In this document: positions 1 to 6,001 of the stretch, piece by piece | How positions within the stretch are numbered: position 1 is the stretch's first letter | Layout of the letters: each line of letters begins with the position of its first letter | Assembly: GCA_910585855.1 (NCBI GenBank) | Contig: CAJUGZ010000074.1 | Span: 1 to 15,122 of the forward strand | Length of the DNA stretch: 15,122 bases | DNA from: an uncultured Lachnospiraceae bacterium | Lineage (GTDB): Bacteria > Bacillota_A > Clostridia > Lachnospirales > Lachnospiraceae | Direction: 5' to 3' | Made by a program: the position numbers and the translations under genes | Notes under the pieces: generated by a model | Databases searched by the model: none | Seen by the model: the letters and a program-made list of their open reading frames with translations, nothing else | What the model was told of the DNA's origin: nothing

Positions 1-93
1 GTCTTAGAACTTCTTACTTTTTGGAAACGTGGAACAGCAGGTGGTTCATCGTTTTTGAATCTAGCGTCCTCTAAAAGACTTATTGAAGTCTAA
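1..93 (+). CDS. Possible 3' end of an unidentified plus-strand gene (cut by window edge)
   Basis: Frame 1 is open from the first base to a TAA at 91-93 and would encode about 30 residues, including FWKRGTAGGSSFLN, with a basic and glycine/serine-rich make-up. The codons look ordinary for this genome and no competing frame is convincing. I do not recognise the family. A stretch this short can be open by chance, so this is only a candidate C-terminus of a gene starting to the left of the window. If real, it runs in the same direction as the phosphatase gene but is separated from it by 260 bases, so the two need not share a transcript. Confidence 0.3.
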   Translation, partial: VLELLTFWKRGTAGGSSFLNLASSKRLIEV

Positions 94-196
94 AATTCTT
101 AAATCCAAATCTGGTATTAAATCTAAAAAATTTATGATGCTATATATTTTACTCTAGACTTTTCTTTCCATCTATTGTAAACTATAGCAAATTTTA

Positions 197-235
197 ATTA
201 TACTAAGCGTCAAAAAGACTAACGCTAAGTATAAT
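197..235. repeat. Near-perfect inverted repeat (14-bp arms, one mismatch)
   Basis: The left arm ATTATACTAAGCGT (197-210) and the right arm ACGCTAAGTATAAT (222-235) are reverse complements except at one position, separated by 11 bases. The right arm contains a consensus TATAAT (230-235). No T-tract follows on either strand, so an intrinsic terminator is not a good fit. An operator overlapping a -10 box, or a dispersed palindromic repeat, fits better. The pairing is directly visible; the function is inferred. Confidence 0.6.
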
Positions 236-238
236 ATA

Positions 239-321
239 TGCACACAGCCGCACAAAGGAAATTTGCCGCTTTGCGGCGTGCGTCTGGTGCAACTGCATGA
301 CAAATCTTTTTGCCGTGCAGT
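239..321 (+). promoter_or_regulatory. Structured, GC-richer leader before the HAD gene
   Basis: This stretch contrasts with the AT-rich flanks. It holds a small perfect hairpin, GCCGC-TTT-GCGGC (265-277). Around it are longer partly complementary arms: GCACACAGCCGCAC at 240-253 against GTGCGTCTGGTGC at 278-290. A second stem follows, ACTGCA (292-297) with TGCAGT (316-321). If transcription starts near the TATAAT at 230-235, this would form the 5' untranslated RNA of the phosphatase gene and end about 20 bases before its ribosome binding site. I do not recognise a known riboswitch class. A dispersed palindromic repeat is an alternative. Confidence 0.35.
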
Positions 322-341
322 ATATATCAAATCTAAAATGA

Positions 342-346
342 AGGAG
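342..346 (+). promoter_or_regulatory. Ribosome binding site of the HAD phosphatase gene
   Basis: AGGAG lies 7 bases before the ATG at 354. This is ideal spacing and fixes the start codon. Confidence 0.85.
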
Positions 347-353
347 AATATCT

Positions 354-1019
354 ATGAAACAATATCGCTATCTTTTATTTGATTTAGATGGGACTTTAAC
401 CGATCCAAAAATTGGCATTACCAGATGTGTTGCTTATGCATTAGAATCCTTTGGAATCCAAGTAAATGATCTTAATCAATTAACTTGCTTTATCGGTCCT
501 CCTCTTATAGATTCTTTTATGGAATATTATCACTTCTCAGAAAAAGATGCCCAAAAAGCACTTGAAAAATACCGGGAACGTTTCCATACTGTCGGACTAT
601 TCGAAAACCATGTCTACCATGGGATGGACAAATTATTAAAAGAACTCACTATTTCTAACTACCAGCTAATCCTTGCCACTTCCAAACCCCATATCTATGC
701 AAAACAAATCCTTTCTCATTTCCATCTAGAATCCTATTTTACCTTTCTTGCAGGAAGTGAATTAAACGGAATAAGAACCAAAAAAGGTGAAGTCATTGCC
801 TACGTATTAAAAGAATGTCATATTTCCAACCGATCACAAGTACTAATGATCGGTGATCGTAAACACGATATCCTTGGCGCAAAAGAAAACCAAATCGATT
901 CTATGGGTGTTCTTTTTGGATACGGTGACAGAGAAGAACTTCAAACAGCAGGAGCAGATTACATCATAGAAACCGTTCAAGATATGTACAACTTTTTTCT
1001 ATCACCATCCAACCAGTAG
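354..1019 (+). CDS. HAD-superfamily phosphatase (phosphoglycolate phosphatase-like)
   Basis: A 221-residue cytoplasmic haloacid dehalogenase-type hydrolase, the usual length for the phosphoglycolate phosphatase/beta-phosphoglucomutase-like branch. Motif I is DLDGTLTD at residues 10-17, with the nucleophile Asp10 and the acid/base Asp12. Motif II is ATSK (108-111), a lysine occurs in RTKKGE (141-146), and motif IV is GDRKHD (167-172), whose aspartates bind Mg2+. The helical cap lies between roughly residues 15 and 85. The family removes phosphate from small phosphorylated metabolites. The true substrate cannot be read from the sequence; phosphoglycolate, pyrophosphate or a sugar phosphate are options. 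It is the only confident plus-strand gene, converges on the glycan operon and is probably unrelated to it. Confidence 0.88.
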   Translation: MKQYRYLLFDLDGTLTDPKIGITRCVAYALESFGIQVNDLNQLTCFIGPPLIDSFMEYYHFSEKDAQKALEKYRERFHTVGLFENHVYHGMDKLLKELTISNYQLILATSKPHIYAKQILSHFHLESYFTFLAGSELNGIRTKKGEVIAYVLKECHISNRSQVLMIGDRKHDILGAKENQIDSMGVLFGYGDREELQTAGADYIIETVQDMYNFFLSPSNQ

Positions 1020-1034
1020 TCAAATTGCTACAGT

Positions 1035-1116
1035 TCAGCCATGCCATTCACAATTTGCCAAAATGTATATTATGAATAAATAATTTACAAATTAACTGGC
1101 AAATTCGATTGGCTGA
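1035..1116. repeat. Nested inverted repeat downstream of the HAD gene
   Basis: The inner 9-bp perfect arms are AATTTGCCA (1052-1060) and TGGCAAATT (1097-1105), enclosed by 6-bp outer arms TCAGCC (1035-1040) and GGCTGA (1111-1116). The centre is AT-rich. It could serve as a 3' end structure or be part of a miniature dispersed repeat. There is no T-tract. Confidence 0.5.
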
Positions 1117-1160
1117 TTATAAATTTTCGCAGCCACCCTATTTCCCGGCAGAAATATACA

Positions 1161-1314
1161 GCTTCAATCGGAAGGAAGTTCTGCAAATGGTCATCATTTC
1201 CTGTCGGCACTTAGGCACGATATTGTCGTGTTTTCGTGCCTTATGTGTCCGCTGTAAAAATAGAAAATGCTAAGCGCAAGCGAACCCGGTGCAGGCCTTC
1301 CTTCCGATTGAAGC
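1161..1314. repeat. 18-bp perfect inverted repeat enclosing a 118-base loop
   Basis: The left arm GCTTCAATCGGAAGGAAG (1161-1178) is the exact reverse complement of the right arm CTTCCTTCCGATTGAAGC (1297-1314). The right arm lies inside the final codons of the dehydrogenase gene and encodes part of its extra C-terminal tail. A smaller hairpin (1213-1241) sits between the arms. Terminal inverted repeats around a short non-coding interior resemble a MITE or similar dispersed element. No target-site duplication was evident to me, and copy number cannot be judged from one window. Confidence 0.65.
1213..1241. repeat. Hairpin inside the large inverted repeat
   Basis: AGGCACGA (1213-1220) pairs with TCGTGCCT (1234-1241) around a 13-base loop. 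A competing smaller stem pairs CACGA (1216-1220) with TCGTG (1226-1230). The flanks GGCAC (1206-1210) and GTGTCC (1245-1250) could extend the stem with a bulge. No T-run follows, so this is not a classic terminator. Confidence 0.5.
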
Positions 1315-2400
1315 GTCCTTTCTGAATTTCAACATCATCATAATTTTTACATACTCCTCCGTCTTATCCCTCATAATCTGAAATCCCTTTTCCAACTCCT
1401 CTATCGCAAATTGATGCGAAATAAATTGACAAGGTTCTATTTTTTTCTGTTCTAATCGTTTTAATATATAATGCCAGTCATCCTCTGAATTATGTAAAAA
1501 AGATGAATTCCACGTCCCTGTTATAGTAAGCTGATTCCGCAGAATCTTCCAATATACCGCCTTTTCTAATCTCATATCAGAATAAGGATTTCCAACCAGA
1601 CAAATCGATCCAGCCGGGGCAGTAAAATCCACTGCCTCTGTAAATGTTTCATTTTTACCGACACACTCAAAAAAAATATCTGCCCCCATCCCTTCTGTCC
1701 GCTCCATTATCCAGTTCCCTATATCTTCTACTCTGCCATCACAATAATCCTCCTCTGACAGACCCATTTTTAATACCCTCTGCTTTTGAAATTCCTTATT
1801 TCCAATTACCAAAATCTGTATCCCATCCTGACTGTTTTGCTGTTTTATATCCCAAAGAAACATAAAAAGCAATAGTCCAATTGTCCCAAGCCCGCAAATC
1901 ACAATCTTCTTTGTTCCTCTAACCGTACAAAAAAGAACTTTTCTTATTGCATGTACTGCCACTGCCATAGGTTCTAACATAGCTGCCTCTTCATAAGAAA
2001 CTGTACTGGGAAGCTCTACCAAATTTTTTGCAGGAACAGCAAGATACTCGGCAAATCCCCCATTTCTGCGAGAACCCAAATAACTATAATTTCTGCACAT
2101 TTCATATTGCTGTCTTTGACAGGGAATACAATCCATACATGGAATCAGCGGATAAATACCCACTCTTTTTCCCTTCCATTTTTTATCCGTTTCTTCTTCA
2201 ACTTCTTCTACTATACCAGAACACTCATGCCCTAATATAAGCGGATAAAAATATGCTCCTGTCTGATATACTCTTGGTATGTCCGAACCACAGATACCTG
2301 CTGCCTTTACAGAAACAAGTACTTCATCTTTTTTTAACTTTGGTATTTCTATTGTTTCTAATCGAAAATCATTGATTCCATACAACACCCATGCTTTCAT
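1270..2400 (-). CDS. Zinc-dependent polyol-phosphate dehydrogenase (GatD/TarJ-like), CDP-alditol pathway
   Basis: A medium-chain zinc alcohol dehydrogenase of 376 residues from the chosen start. The ATG at 2400 has GGAG six bases upstream and gives the family-like N-terminus MKAWVLYG; an ATG at 2412 has only a weak site. Catalytic zinc ligands appear as GICGSD (Cys37), GHE (58-59) and Glu143. The structural zinc cysteines 88, 91, 94 and 102 are intact, and GLGTIG (170-175) is the NAD(P) turn. The segments GSRRNGGFAEY and KILRNQLTITG resemble galactitol-1-phosphate 5-dehydrogenase. Next to a TarI-like cytidylyltransferase and a pentulose-phosphate epimerase, the likely job is NAD(P)H reduction of ribulose or xylulose 5-phosphate to a pentitol phosphate. 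It is the last operon gene. The final ~19 residues, after KIMMML, exceed the usual family end and are partly encoded by an inverted repeat. Confidence 0.82.
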   Translation of the reverse strand: MKAWVLYGINDFRLETIEIPKLKKDEVLVSVKAAGICGSDIPRVYQTGAYFYPLILGHECSGIVEEVEEETDKKWKGKRVGIYPLIPCMDCIPCQRQQYEMCRNYSYLGSRRNGGFAEYLAVPAKNLVELPSTVSYEEAAMLEPMAVAVHAIRKVLFCTVRGTKKIVICGLGTIGLLLFMFLWDIKQQNSQDGIQILVIGNKEFQKQRVLKMGLSEEDYCDGRVEDIGNWIMERTEGMGADIFFECVGKNETFTEAVDFTAPAGSICLVGNPYSDMRLEKAVYWKILRNQLTITGTWNSSFLHNSEDDWHYILKRLEQKKIEPCQFISHQFAIEELEKGFQIMRDKTEEYVKIMMMLKFRKDASIGRKACTGFACA

Positions 2401-2406
2401 TTGCTG

Positions 2407-2410
2407 CTCC
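2407..2410 (-). promoter_or_regulatory. Ribosome binding site choosing the dehydrogenase start at 2400
   Basis: GGAG on the minus strand, six bases before the ATG at 2400. It overlaps the upstream ATG at 2412, which lacks a comparable site of its own. This favours the shorter protein. Confidence 0.65.
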
Positions 2411-2429
2411 ATTTTATTCTTTTTCCACT

Positions 2430-3131
2430 TTAATCTTTTCTATCCTCTATTATTCTAGAAAACCGCTCTAAATCCGCTTTTGTAGTAATTTTAAAGTTCC
2501 TCTCTTCTCCAGAAATTACGGCTATATCCATTCCTGCCATTACGGCTGGCTCAGCAGAACCATTGATTTCCAAAATTTTATCAGGCAGCAGCCGCTGATT
2601 CGCTCTATAATATGCCCCCAACTGAAATACCTCTGGTGCTTGTCCTGCAACGATCTCTGCTCGATTTAATAAAGAAGAAATATGAATTCCATCTTTACTT
2701 AAATAGAGTGTATCTTTTAGATGCAAAATCGGAAGTACACCCTCATGTCCAACAATTCCATCAAAACATGCCGATATCTGCTCTTTTGACAGCAAAGGTC
2801 TGGCAGCATCATGAATCAGAACATAATCAGAATCTTTTGCATACTTTCGAATTTCCTTTAAGGCATAGAAAACAGAAAGCTGACGATTTTGTCCCGGATC
2901 AGAAAAACCCTGAAATTTTTTCTGTCTTTCTTCTTTTGGTATCCATCTGCTTATCTCTTCTCTCCAGATCGAATCTGCGGCAATCTGCACTTTATCAATT
3001 TGAGGATGCAAAAAAAGCTGTTCCATACAATAAACAATAATCGGTTTATTTCCTACTTTTATATATTGTTTCGGGACAGCAGAATCGATTCTGCTTCCAA
3101 TTCCACCAGATAATATTAACGCAATATTCAT
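2430..3131 (-). CDS. IspD/TarI-family cytidylyltransferase (CDP-alditol synthesis)
   Basis: A 233-residue nucleotidyltransferase that joins CTP to a polyol phosphate, releasing pyrophosphate. Visible motifs are the nucleotide-binding start ALILSGGIGSRI (4-15), PKQY with Lys21 (20-23), a DPGQNRQLSV segment (78-87), IHDAARP (106-112), QAPEVF (164-169, QTPQxF in most relatives) and NFKITT (212-217). These are shared by IspD (methylerythritol-phosphate pathway) and TarI (ribitol-5-phosphate) enzymes. The operon position, between a pentulose-phosphate epimerase and a polyol-phosphate dehydrogenase, argues for the alditol role over isoprenoid synthesis. Its ribosome binding site overlaps the stop codon of the epimerase gene (TAGGAG, 9 bases before ATG), so the two are probably translationally linked. 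The exact alditol is unknown. Confidence 0.85.
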   Translation of the reverse strand: MNIALILSGGIGSRIDSAVPKQYIKVGNKPIIVYCMEQLFLHPQIDKVQIAADSIWREEISRWIPKEERQKKFQGFSDPGQNRQLSVFYALKEIRKYAKDSDYVLIHDAARPLLSKEQISACFDGIVGHEGVLPILHLKDTLYLSKDGIHISSLLNRAEIVAGQAPEVFQLGAYYRANQRLLPDKILEINGSAEPAVMAGMDIAVISGEERNFKITTKADLERFSRIIEDRKD

Positions 3132-3143
3132 AATATTATACTC

Positions 3144-3806
3144 CTAAAAACACAATTCCCTTATATTCTGCAAAATTTCCTGATATGGTTTATCTCTGTC
3201 AAAAAGAAGCGTCGTCCCAAGTACAAAACCTGCAACCCCTTTTGGTGCAAATTCCAAAATTTTATCTGCACTGCAAGCACCATCCCAATAAATCTCAAAA
3301 TCCATATCCTCTTTTAAAGAAAGCAGTTTTGTAATTTTTTTTCCTACATAGGGCAGATACATCTGACCAGCATTTCCCGGATTGACAGACATAACAAGTA
3401 CTTTTTTTACAATACGAAGCATTTCCATAATCATCTCTACCGATGTTCCCGGATTGACTGCAATTCCCGGTATCATTCCGGCATCAATAATGCTCTGCAG
3501 TGTAGCAGACGGATGATACTCTGCTTCTGGATGAATATAAACAGTATCTCCCTTGCGAAGATAATTTAAAAATAATTTAATATGATTATTAGGATGTTCT
3601 ATCATTAAATGAACATCCAACGGCTTTTTTGCTGTACTTGAAATATACCGCATATCATTCAATGACATAGCAAAATTCGGTACATATCTTCCATCCATAA
3701 TATCAATATGAAAAGAATCAATACCACCTTCTTCTAATTCTTTTACCTCCTGCTCTAGATTGCCATAGTTCGCACACATCATAGAGGCTGTTAATTCAAA
3801 TCTCAT
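3144..3806 (-). CDS. Ribulose-phosphate 3-epimerase-like protein
   Basis: A 220-residue TIM-barrel protein of the Rpe family, which interconverts D-ribulose 5-phosphate and D-xylulose 5-phosphate using a metal ion. Catalytic or metal positions are recognisable: Ser8, His33 and Asp35 in HIDIMDG, His66 in DVHLMIEHP, and Asp175. Two signature segments differ from housekeeping enzymes: NPGNAGQ (142-148) in place of NPGFGGQ, and YWDGA (173-177) in place of VDGG. This suggests a pathway-specific copy, possibly with shifted substrate preference. AGGAG precedes the ATG closely, and the gene sits directly upstream of the cytidylyltransferase. I infer that it supplies the pentulose phosphate that is then reduced and activated with CTP. 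A different ketose phosphate is also possible. Confidence 0.8.
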   Translation of the reverse strand: MRFELTASMMCANYGNLEQEVKELEEGGIDSFHIDIMDGRYVPNFAMSLNDMRYISSTAKKPLDVHLMIEHPNNHIKLFLNYLRKGDTVYIHPEAEYHPSATLQSIIDAGMIPGIAVNPGTSVEMIMEMLRIVKKVLVMSVNPGNAGQMYLPYVGKKITKLLSLKEDMDFEIYWDGACSADKILEFAPKGVAGFVLGTTLLFDRDKPYQEILQNIRELCF

Positions 3807-3834
3807 TTTTATCTCCTGTCACAATACAAAGATT

Positions 3835-4917
3835 TTATATTAAAAACCGACATCCAGTATGTACAATATTTAATCTATCCCGATTTGCCATAAAATATAA
3901 TGTTGTCAATGTTTCCCCCATATAACCAATATATCTGTCTTTTCTGCTGCATCCTTTCGGTTCGCTCAGTTCCTCTGCACGACTTAAAATCGGAAACAGC
4001 CAACTGCAATAATCAGACAACACTTTCTTACGTGCTAATAAAATATTATAATTATAAAAATACTGCTGCTGCAAAATATTCAGCATCCTATCTTTATCCT
4101 GCGGATGAATCTCCTTTAATGCTGCCAGTAAGGCTTCCCAATCTGCTTTTTTTAAATATCTTTTATGATGTACCTCTATATTAGGCTCGTAAATCATGGG
4201 ATAAGGAAGAACTACATCCACTTCATTATCCTCCAATCTCAATCTGTCCTCTTCCGATAACATAAGAATCCTGCGATAATGTGACAGCCCATAATATTCA
4301 CTTTCCGTATCAGAACTATTTAATATAAGCCGATTTTTCCAAATCCAATAAAGTGCTGTTAATTCAGAATAATTTCCGTTTTTTTCAGATATATTTTCTC
4401 CTTCATTATCCAATAGATCCGCTACTCGTTCCCTGCAAAGTGCTGTTCCTGCCTGAATTGGTATCATCCAATCTGGTCTTTTATAGGTTTCTGTCAGTGG
4501 TTTATCTTTATAAAACGTTGCTAAAAACATCTGCATCCTTGCTTTATGATAACCTATTGGCAATGCTGATAAAGGGAAATAGTTTTCCTTATAAAAAAAA
4601 TAACTCATTAGCTCTGCCCAATGCAAAGAGGTAAAACGAATATAACAGTGAAAGCCATAATTCTCTAATTCTCTCTCTATATCTGACATCACACTTTCTG
4701 GTACAGCAATAAACACTTCAATCTGATCCTTTTCTTTTTGAGAAAGTTTTTCTGCAAATGCTTCTAATTCCAATACTGGAATACCCGCCAAAGATTTTGC
4801 ATTTATTCCATACTCAGATACCAAAAAACACCTGATTCTTCTGCTCGGATATAAATTATGTATCGCTCTATAAACACTAAGTGCCATACCCTGTGCACCA
4901 TATATCACAAAATCCAT
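3835..4917 (-). CDS. DUF4422 glycosyltransferase with N-terminal Rossmann-like module
   Basis: 360 residues in two parts. Residues 1-95 form a Rossmann-like module starting MDFVIYGAQG, like the modules in several neighbours. Residues ~98-355 match DUF4422 proteins of capsule loci: IQAGTALC (154-161), DNEGENISEKN (170-180), NYSELTALYWIWKN (182-195) and YGLSHYRR (209-216), the last typical of the family. DUF4422 proteins are treated as sugar transferases of polysaccharide clusters, but donor and acceptor are unknown here. There is no signal peptide or membrane segment, so it is probably cytoplasmic. AGGAGGAG precedes the ATG. It is the boundary gene between the AT-rich assembly genes and the less AT-rich CDP-alditol genes. 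Confidence 0.8.
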   Translation of the reverse strand: MDFVIYGAQGMALSVYRAIHNLYPSRRIRCFLVSEYGINAKSLAGIPVLELEAFAEKLSQKEKDQIEVFIAVPESVMSDIERELENYGFHCYIRFTSLHWAELMSYFFYKENYFPLSALPIGYHKARMQMFLATFYKDKPLTETYKRPDWMIPIQAGTALCRERVADLLDNEGENISEKNGNYSELTALYWIWKNRLILNSSDTESEYYGLSHYRRILMLSEEDRLRLEDNEVDVVLPYPMIYEPNIEVHHKRYLKKADWEALLAALKEIHPQDKDRMLNILQQQYFYNYNILLARKKVLSDYCSWLFPILSRAEELSEPKGCSRKDRYIGYMGETLTTLYFMANRDRLNIVHTGCRFLI

Positions 4918-4940
4918 AACTCACTCTCCTCCTAAAACAG

Positions 4941-5999
4941 TCACTTTACACTTTTTCTTACTTCATTTAAATATGCATATTTATATTTTTTATCTGGTTC
5001 AAGATAATTCCCTTCTCCCCATTCATTCCATGCATTAATAAAAATATACTTATTCCCCTCTTCTCGGCTTTTCTTTATATTTGCTCTCAAATATTTACCA
5101 AATTTAGCTGGATTACTTCCTTTTATTATAATTCCTCTTATAGAACGTCTTGGCGAATCATCATAATCTACAAATACTGTACGAAACTGATTTTTATTAT
5201 GTACTTTTTGAATCATCCTATTATTAATTTCATCATAAGAAATAAACTTCATTGCAAATCGATTCCATAAAAATCTTCTATTTTTATTTACCTTTAACTG
5301 AGAATCAACCATTAGTTTTTCGGATTTTGTTTTATTTGGTTCAAAATCAACTGTTGCATCCACCCATCTGCTTTTTTCTATATGTTCCCTGCATACATTC
5401 ATAGATACAAGAAACAATCCAGAAAATCCATCCTGTTTTGCTCTATTATTCCAATACCGAATCATATCATTAAATCTCGGAATATTCCTTAAACGATAAA
5501 CCAATAACATTGGACAATTATTTTCCTTTATATAACGCTTATCCCGAAAAAAACAAGAAAAATACTGATAATGTTTTTCCCATTCTTCCACTCTGCCATA
5601 AGTTTGTGCAATTAATATTTCTCTATTTCCTCCTGCTCCATGCCAAGTTTTTGTCCATGATTCATTTGCCCAAGCAAAGCAAAATTTAATAGAAATATTC
5701 GTTTCCTTCAATAAATTTTCTACTGGTTTTTCTAAAACCATTCTTCCTTCAAACCAATAATGATAAAAACAAAATCCATATATTCCTGCTTTTTTTGCTA
5801 GTTTTGCCTGCCATTTTAATACCTCATTATCTAATAAATTATAATAATTATCATGAAAAGGAATTCTTGGCTGATTATGTCCCCAAAATAAAGGAACACT
5901 CTTTCTTACATTATTCCATTCTGTAAATCCCTTTCCCCATGCATCATTATTTTCTGGTATTTCATGATACTGCGGCAAATAAAACGATATTACTTTCAT
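4941..5999 (-). CDS. WbsX-like / GH99-like glycan biosynthesis protein
   Basis: 352 residues from the chosen start. Family hallmarks run throughout: ISFYLPQYHEIPENN near the N-terminus, WGKGFTEWNNV, the histidine/tyrosine-rich FCFYHYWFEG, FAWANESWTKTWHG, and NAWNEWGEGNYLEPD near the C-terminus. These match the WbsX family of O-antigen and capsule clusters, related in fold to glycoside hydrolase family 99 and generally listed as glycosyltransferases. An ATG at 6014 is in frame, but GGAG lies 9 bases before the ATG at 5999, and the protein then begins MKVISFYLPQ as relatives do. It starts 2 bases after the stop of the upstream small gene, indicating coupled translation. It is one of only two assembly genes without the Rossmann-like module. 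Confidence 0.85.
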   Translation of the reverse strand: MKVISFYLPQYHEIPENNDAWGKGFTEWNNVRKSVPLFWGHNQPRIPFHDNYYNLLDNEVLKWQAKLAKKAGIYGFCFYHYWFEGRMVLEKPVENLLKETNISIKFCFAWANESWTKTWHGAGGNREILIAQTYGRVEEWEKHYQYFSCFFRDKRYIKENNCPMLLVYRLRNIPRFNDMIRYWNNRAKQDGFSGLFLVSMNVCREHIEKSRWVDATVDFEPNKTKSEKLMVDSQLKVNKNRRFLWNRFAMKFISYDEINNRMIQKVHNKNQFRTVFVDYDDSPRRSIRGIIIKGSNPAKFGKYLRANIKKSREEGNKYIFINAWNEWGEGNYLEPDKKYKYAYLNEVRKSVK

Positions 6000-6001
6000 C
6001 T

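Larger units (their letters stand above)
94..353. other. Non-coding gap upstream of the HAD phosphatase gene
   Basis: No convincing gene is visible here. The left two thirds (94-235) are very AT-rich and end in a near-perfect inverted repeat (197-235). The right third (239-321) is abruptly richer in G and C and can fold into several stem-loops. Possible promoter elements for the downstream gene are a TATAAT at 230-235, which lies inside the inverted repeat, and a weaker pair, ATGACA at 297-302 with TATATA at 321-326 and an 18-base spacer. Neither is strong enough to assign a start site. Confidence 0.6.
1020..1269. other. Convergent intergenic gap filled with inverted repeats
   Basis: This gap separates the 3' ends of the phosphatase and dehydrogenase genes. 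It contains a nested palindrome (1035-1116), the left arm of an 18-bp inverted repeat (1161-1178) and an internal hairpin (1213-1241). None of these stems is followed by a clear T-run on either strand, so no canonical rho-independent terminator can be assigned even though two transcripts should end here. A 28-codon open frame with a plausible Shine-Dalgarno sequence also lies here (1187-1273, +). Confidence 0.6.

Noticed and set aside
63..220. Direct repeat of AGCGTC...AAAAGACT (63-80 and 206-220)
   Set aside because: The match needs a four-base gap and covers mostly A-rich sequence. It is too weak to call a repeat.
239..290. Possible tRNA or small structured RNA gene
   Set aside because: The stems do not form a cloverleaf: no T-loop GTTCRA sequence and no acceptor stem of proper length. 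Kept only as a structured leader or repeat.
1213..1250. Rho-independent terminator for the operon
   Set aside because: The hairpin is good, but no run of T follows on either strand, so it does not meet the usual definition.
1644..2240. Two plus-strand open frames of 70-73 codons
   Set aside because: Both are antisense to the zinc dehydrogenase gene, with its intact zinc-binding and NAD motifs, and have low-complexity Leu/Ser/Pro-rich translations typical of shadow frames.
2612..3040. 142-codon open frame on the plus strand
   Set aside because: It lies wholly antisense to the cytidylyltransferase gene, which has clear family motifs. The plus-strand translation resembles no protein family and has no ribosome binding site context.
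2430..3131. Calling the cytidylyltransferase IspD of isoprenoid synthesis
   Set aside because: The fold is shared, but its neighbours handle pentulose and polyol phosphates and no other methylerythritol-phosphate pathway gene is present, so the alditol role is preferred.
3900..4634. Two plus-strand open frames of 93-94 codons
   Set aside because: They are antisense to the DUF4422 gene and show no motifs.
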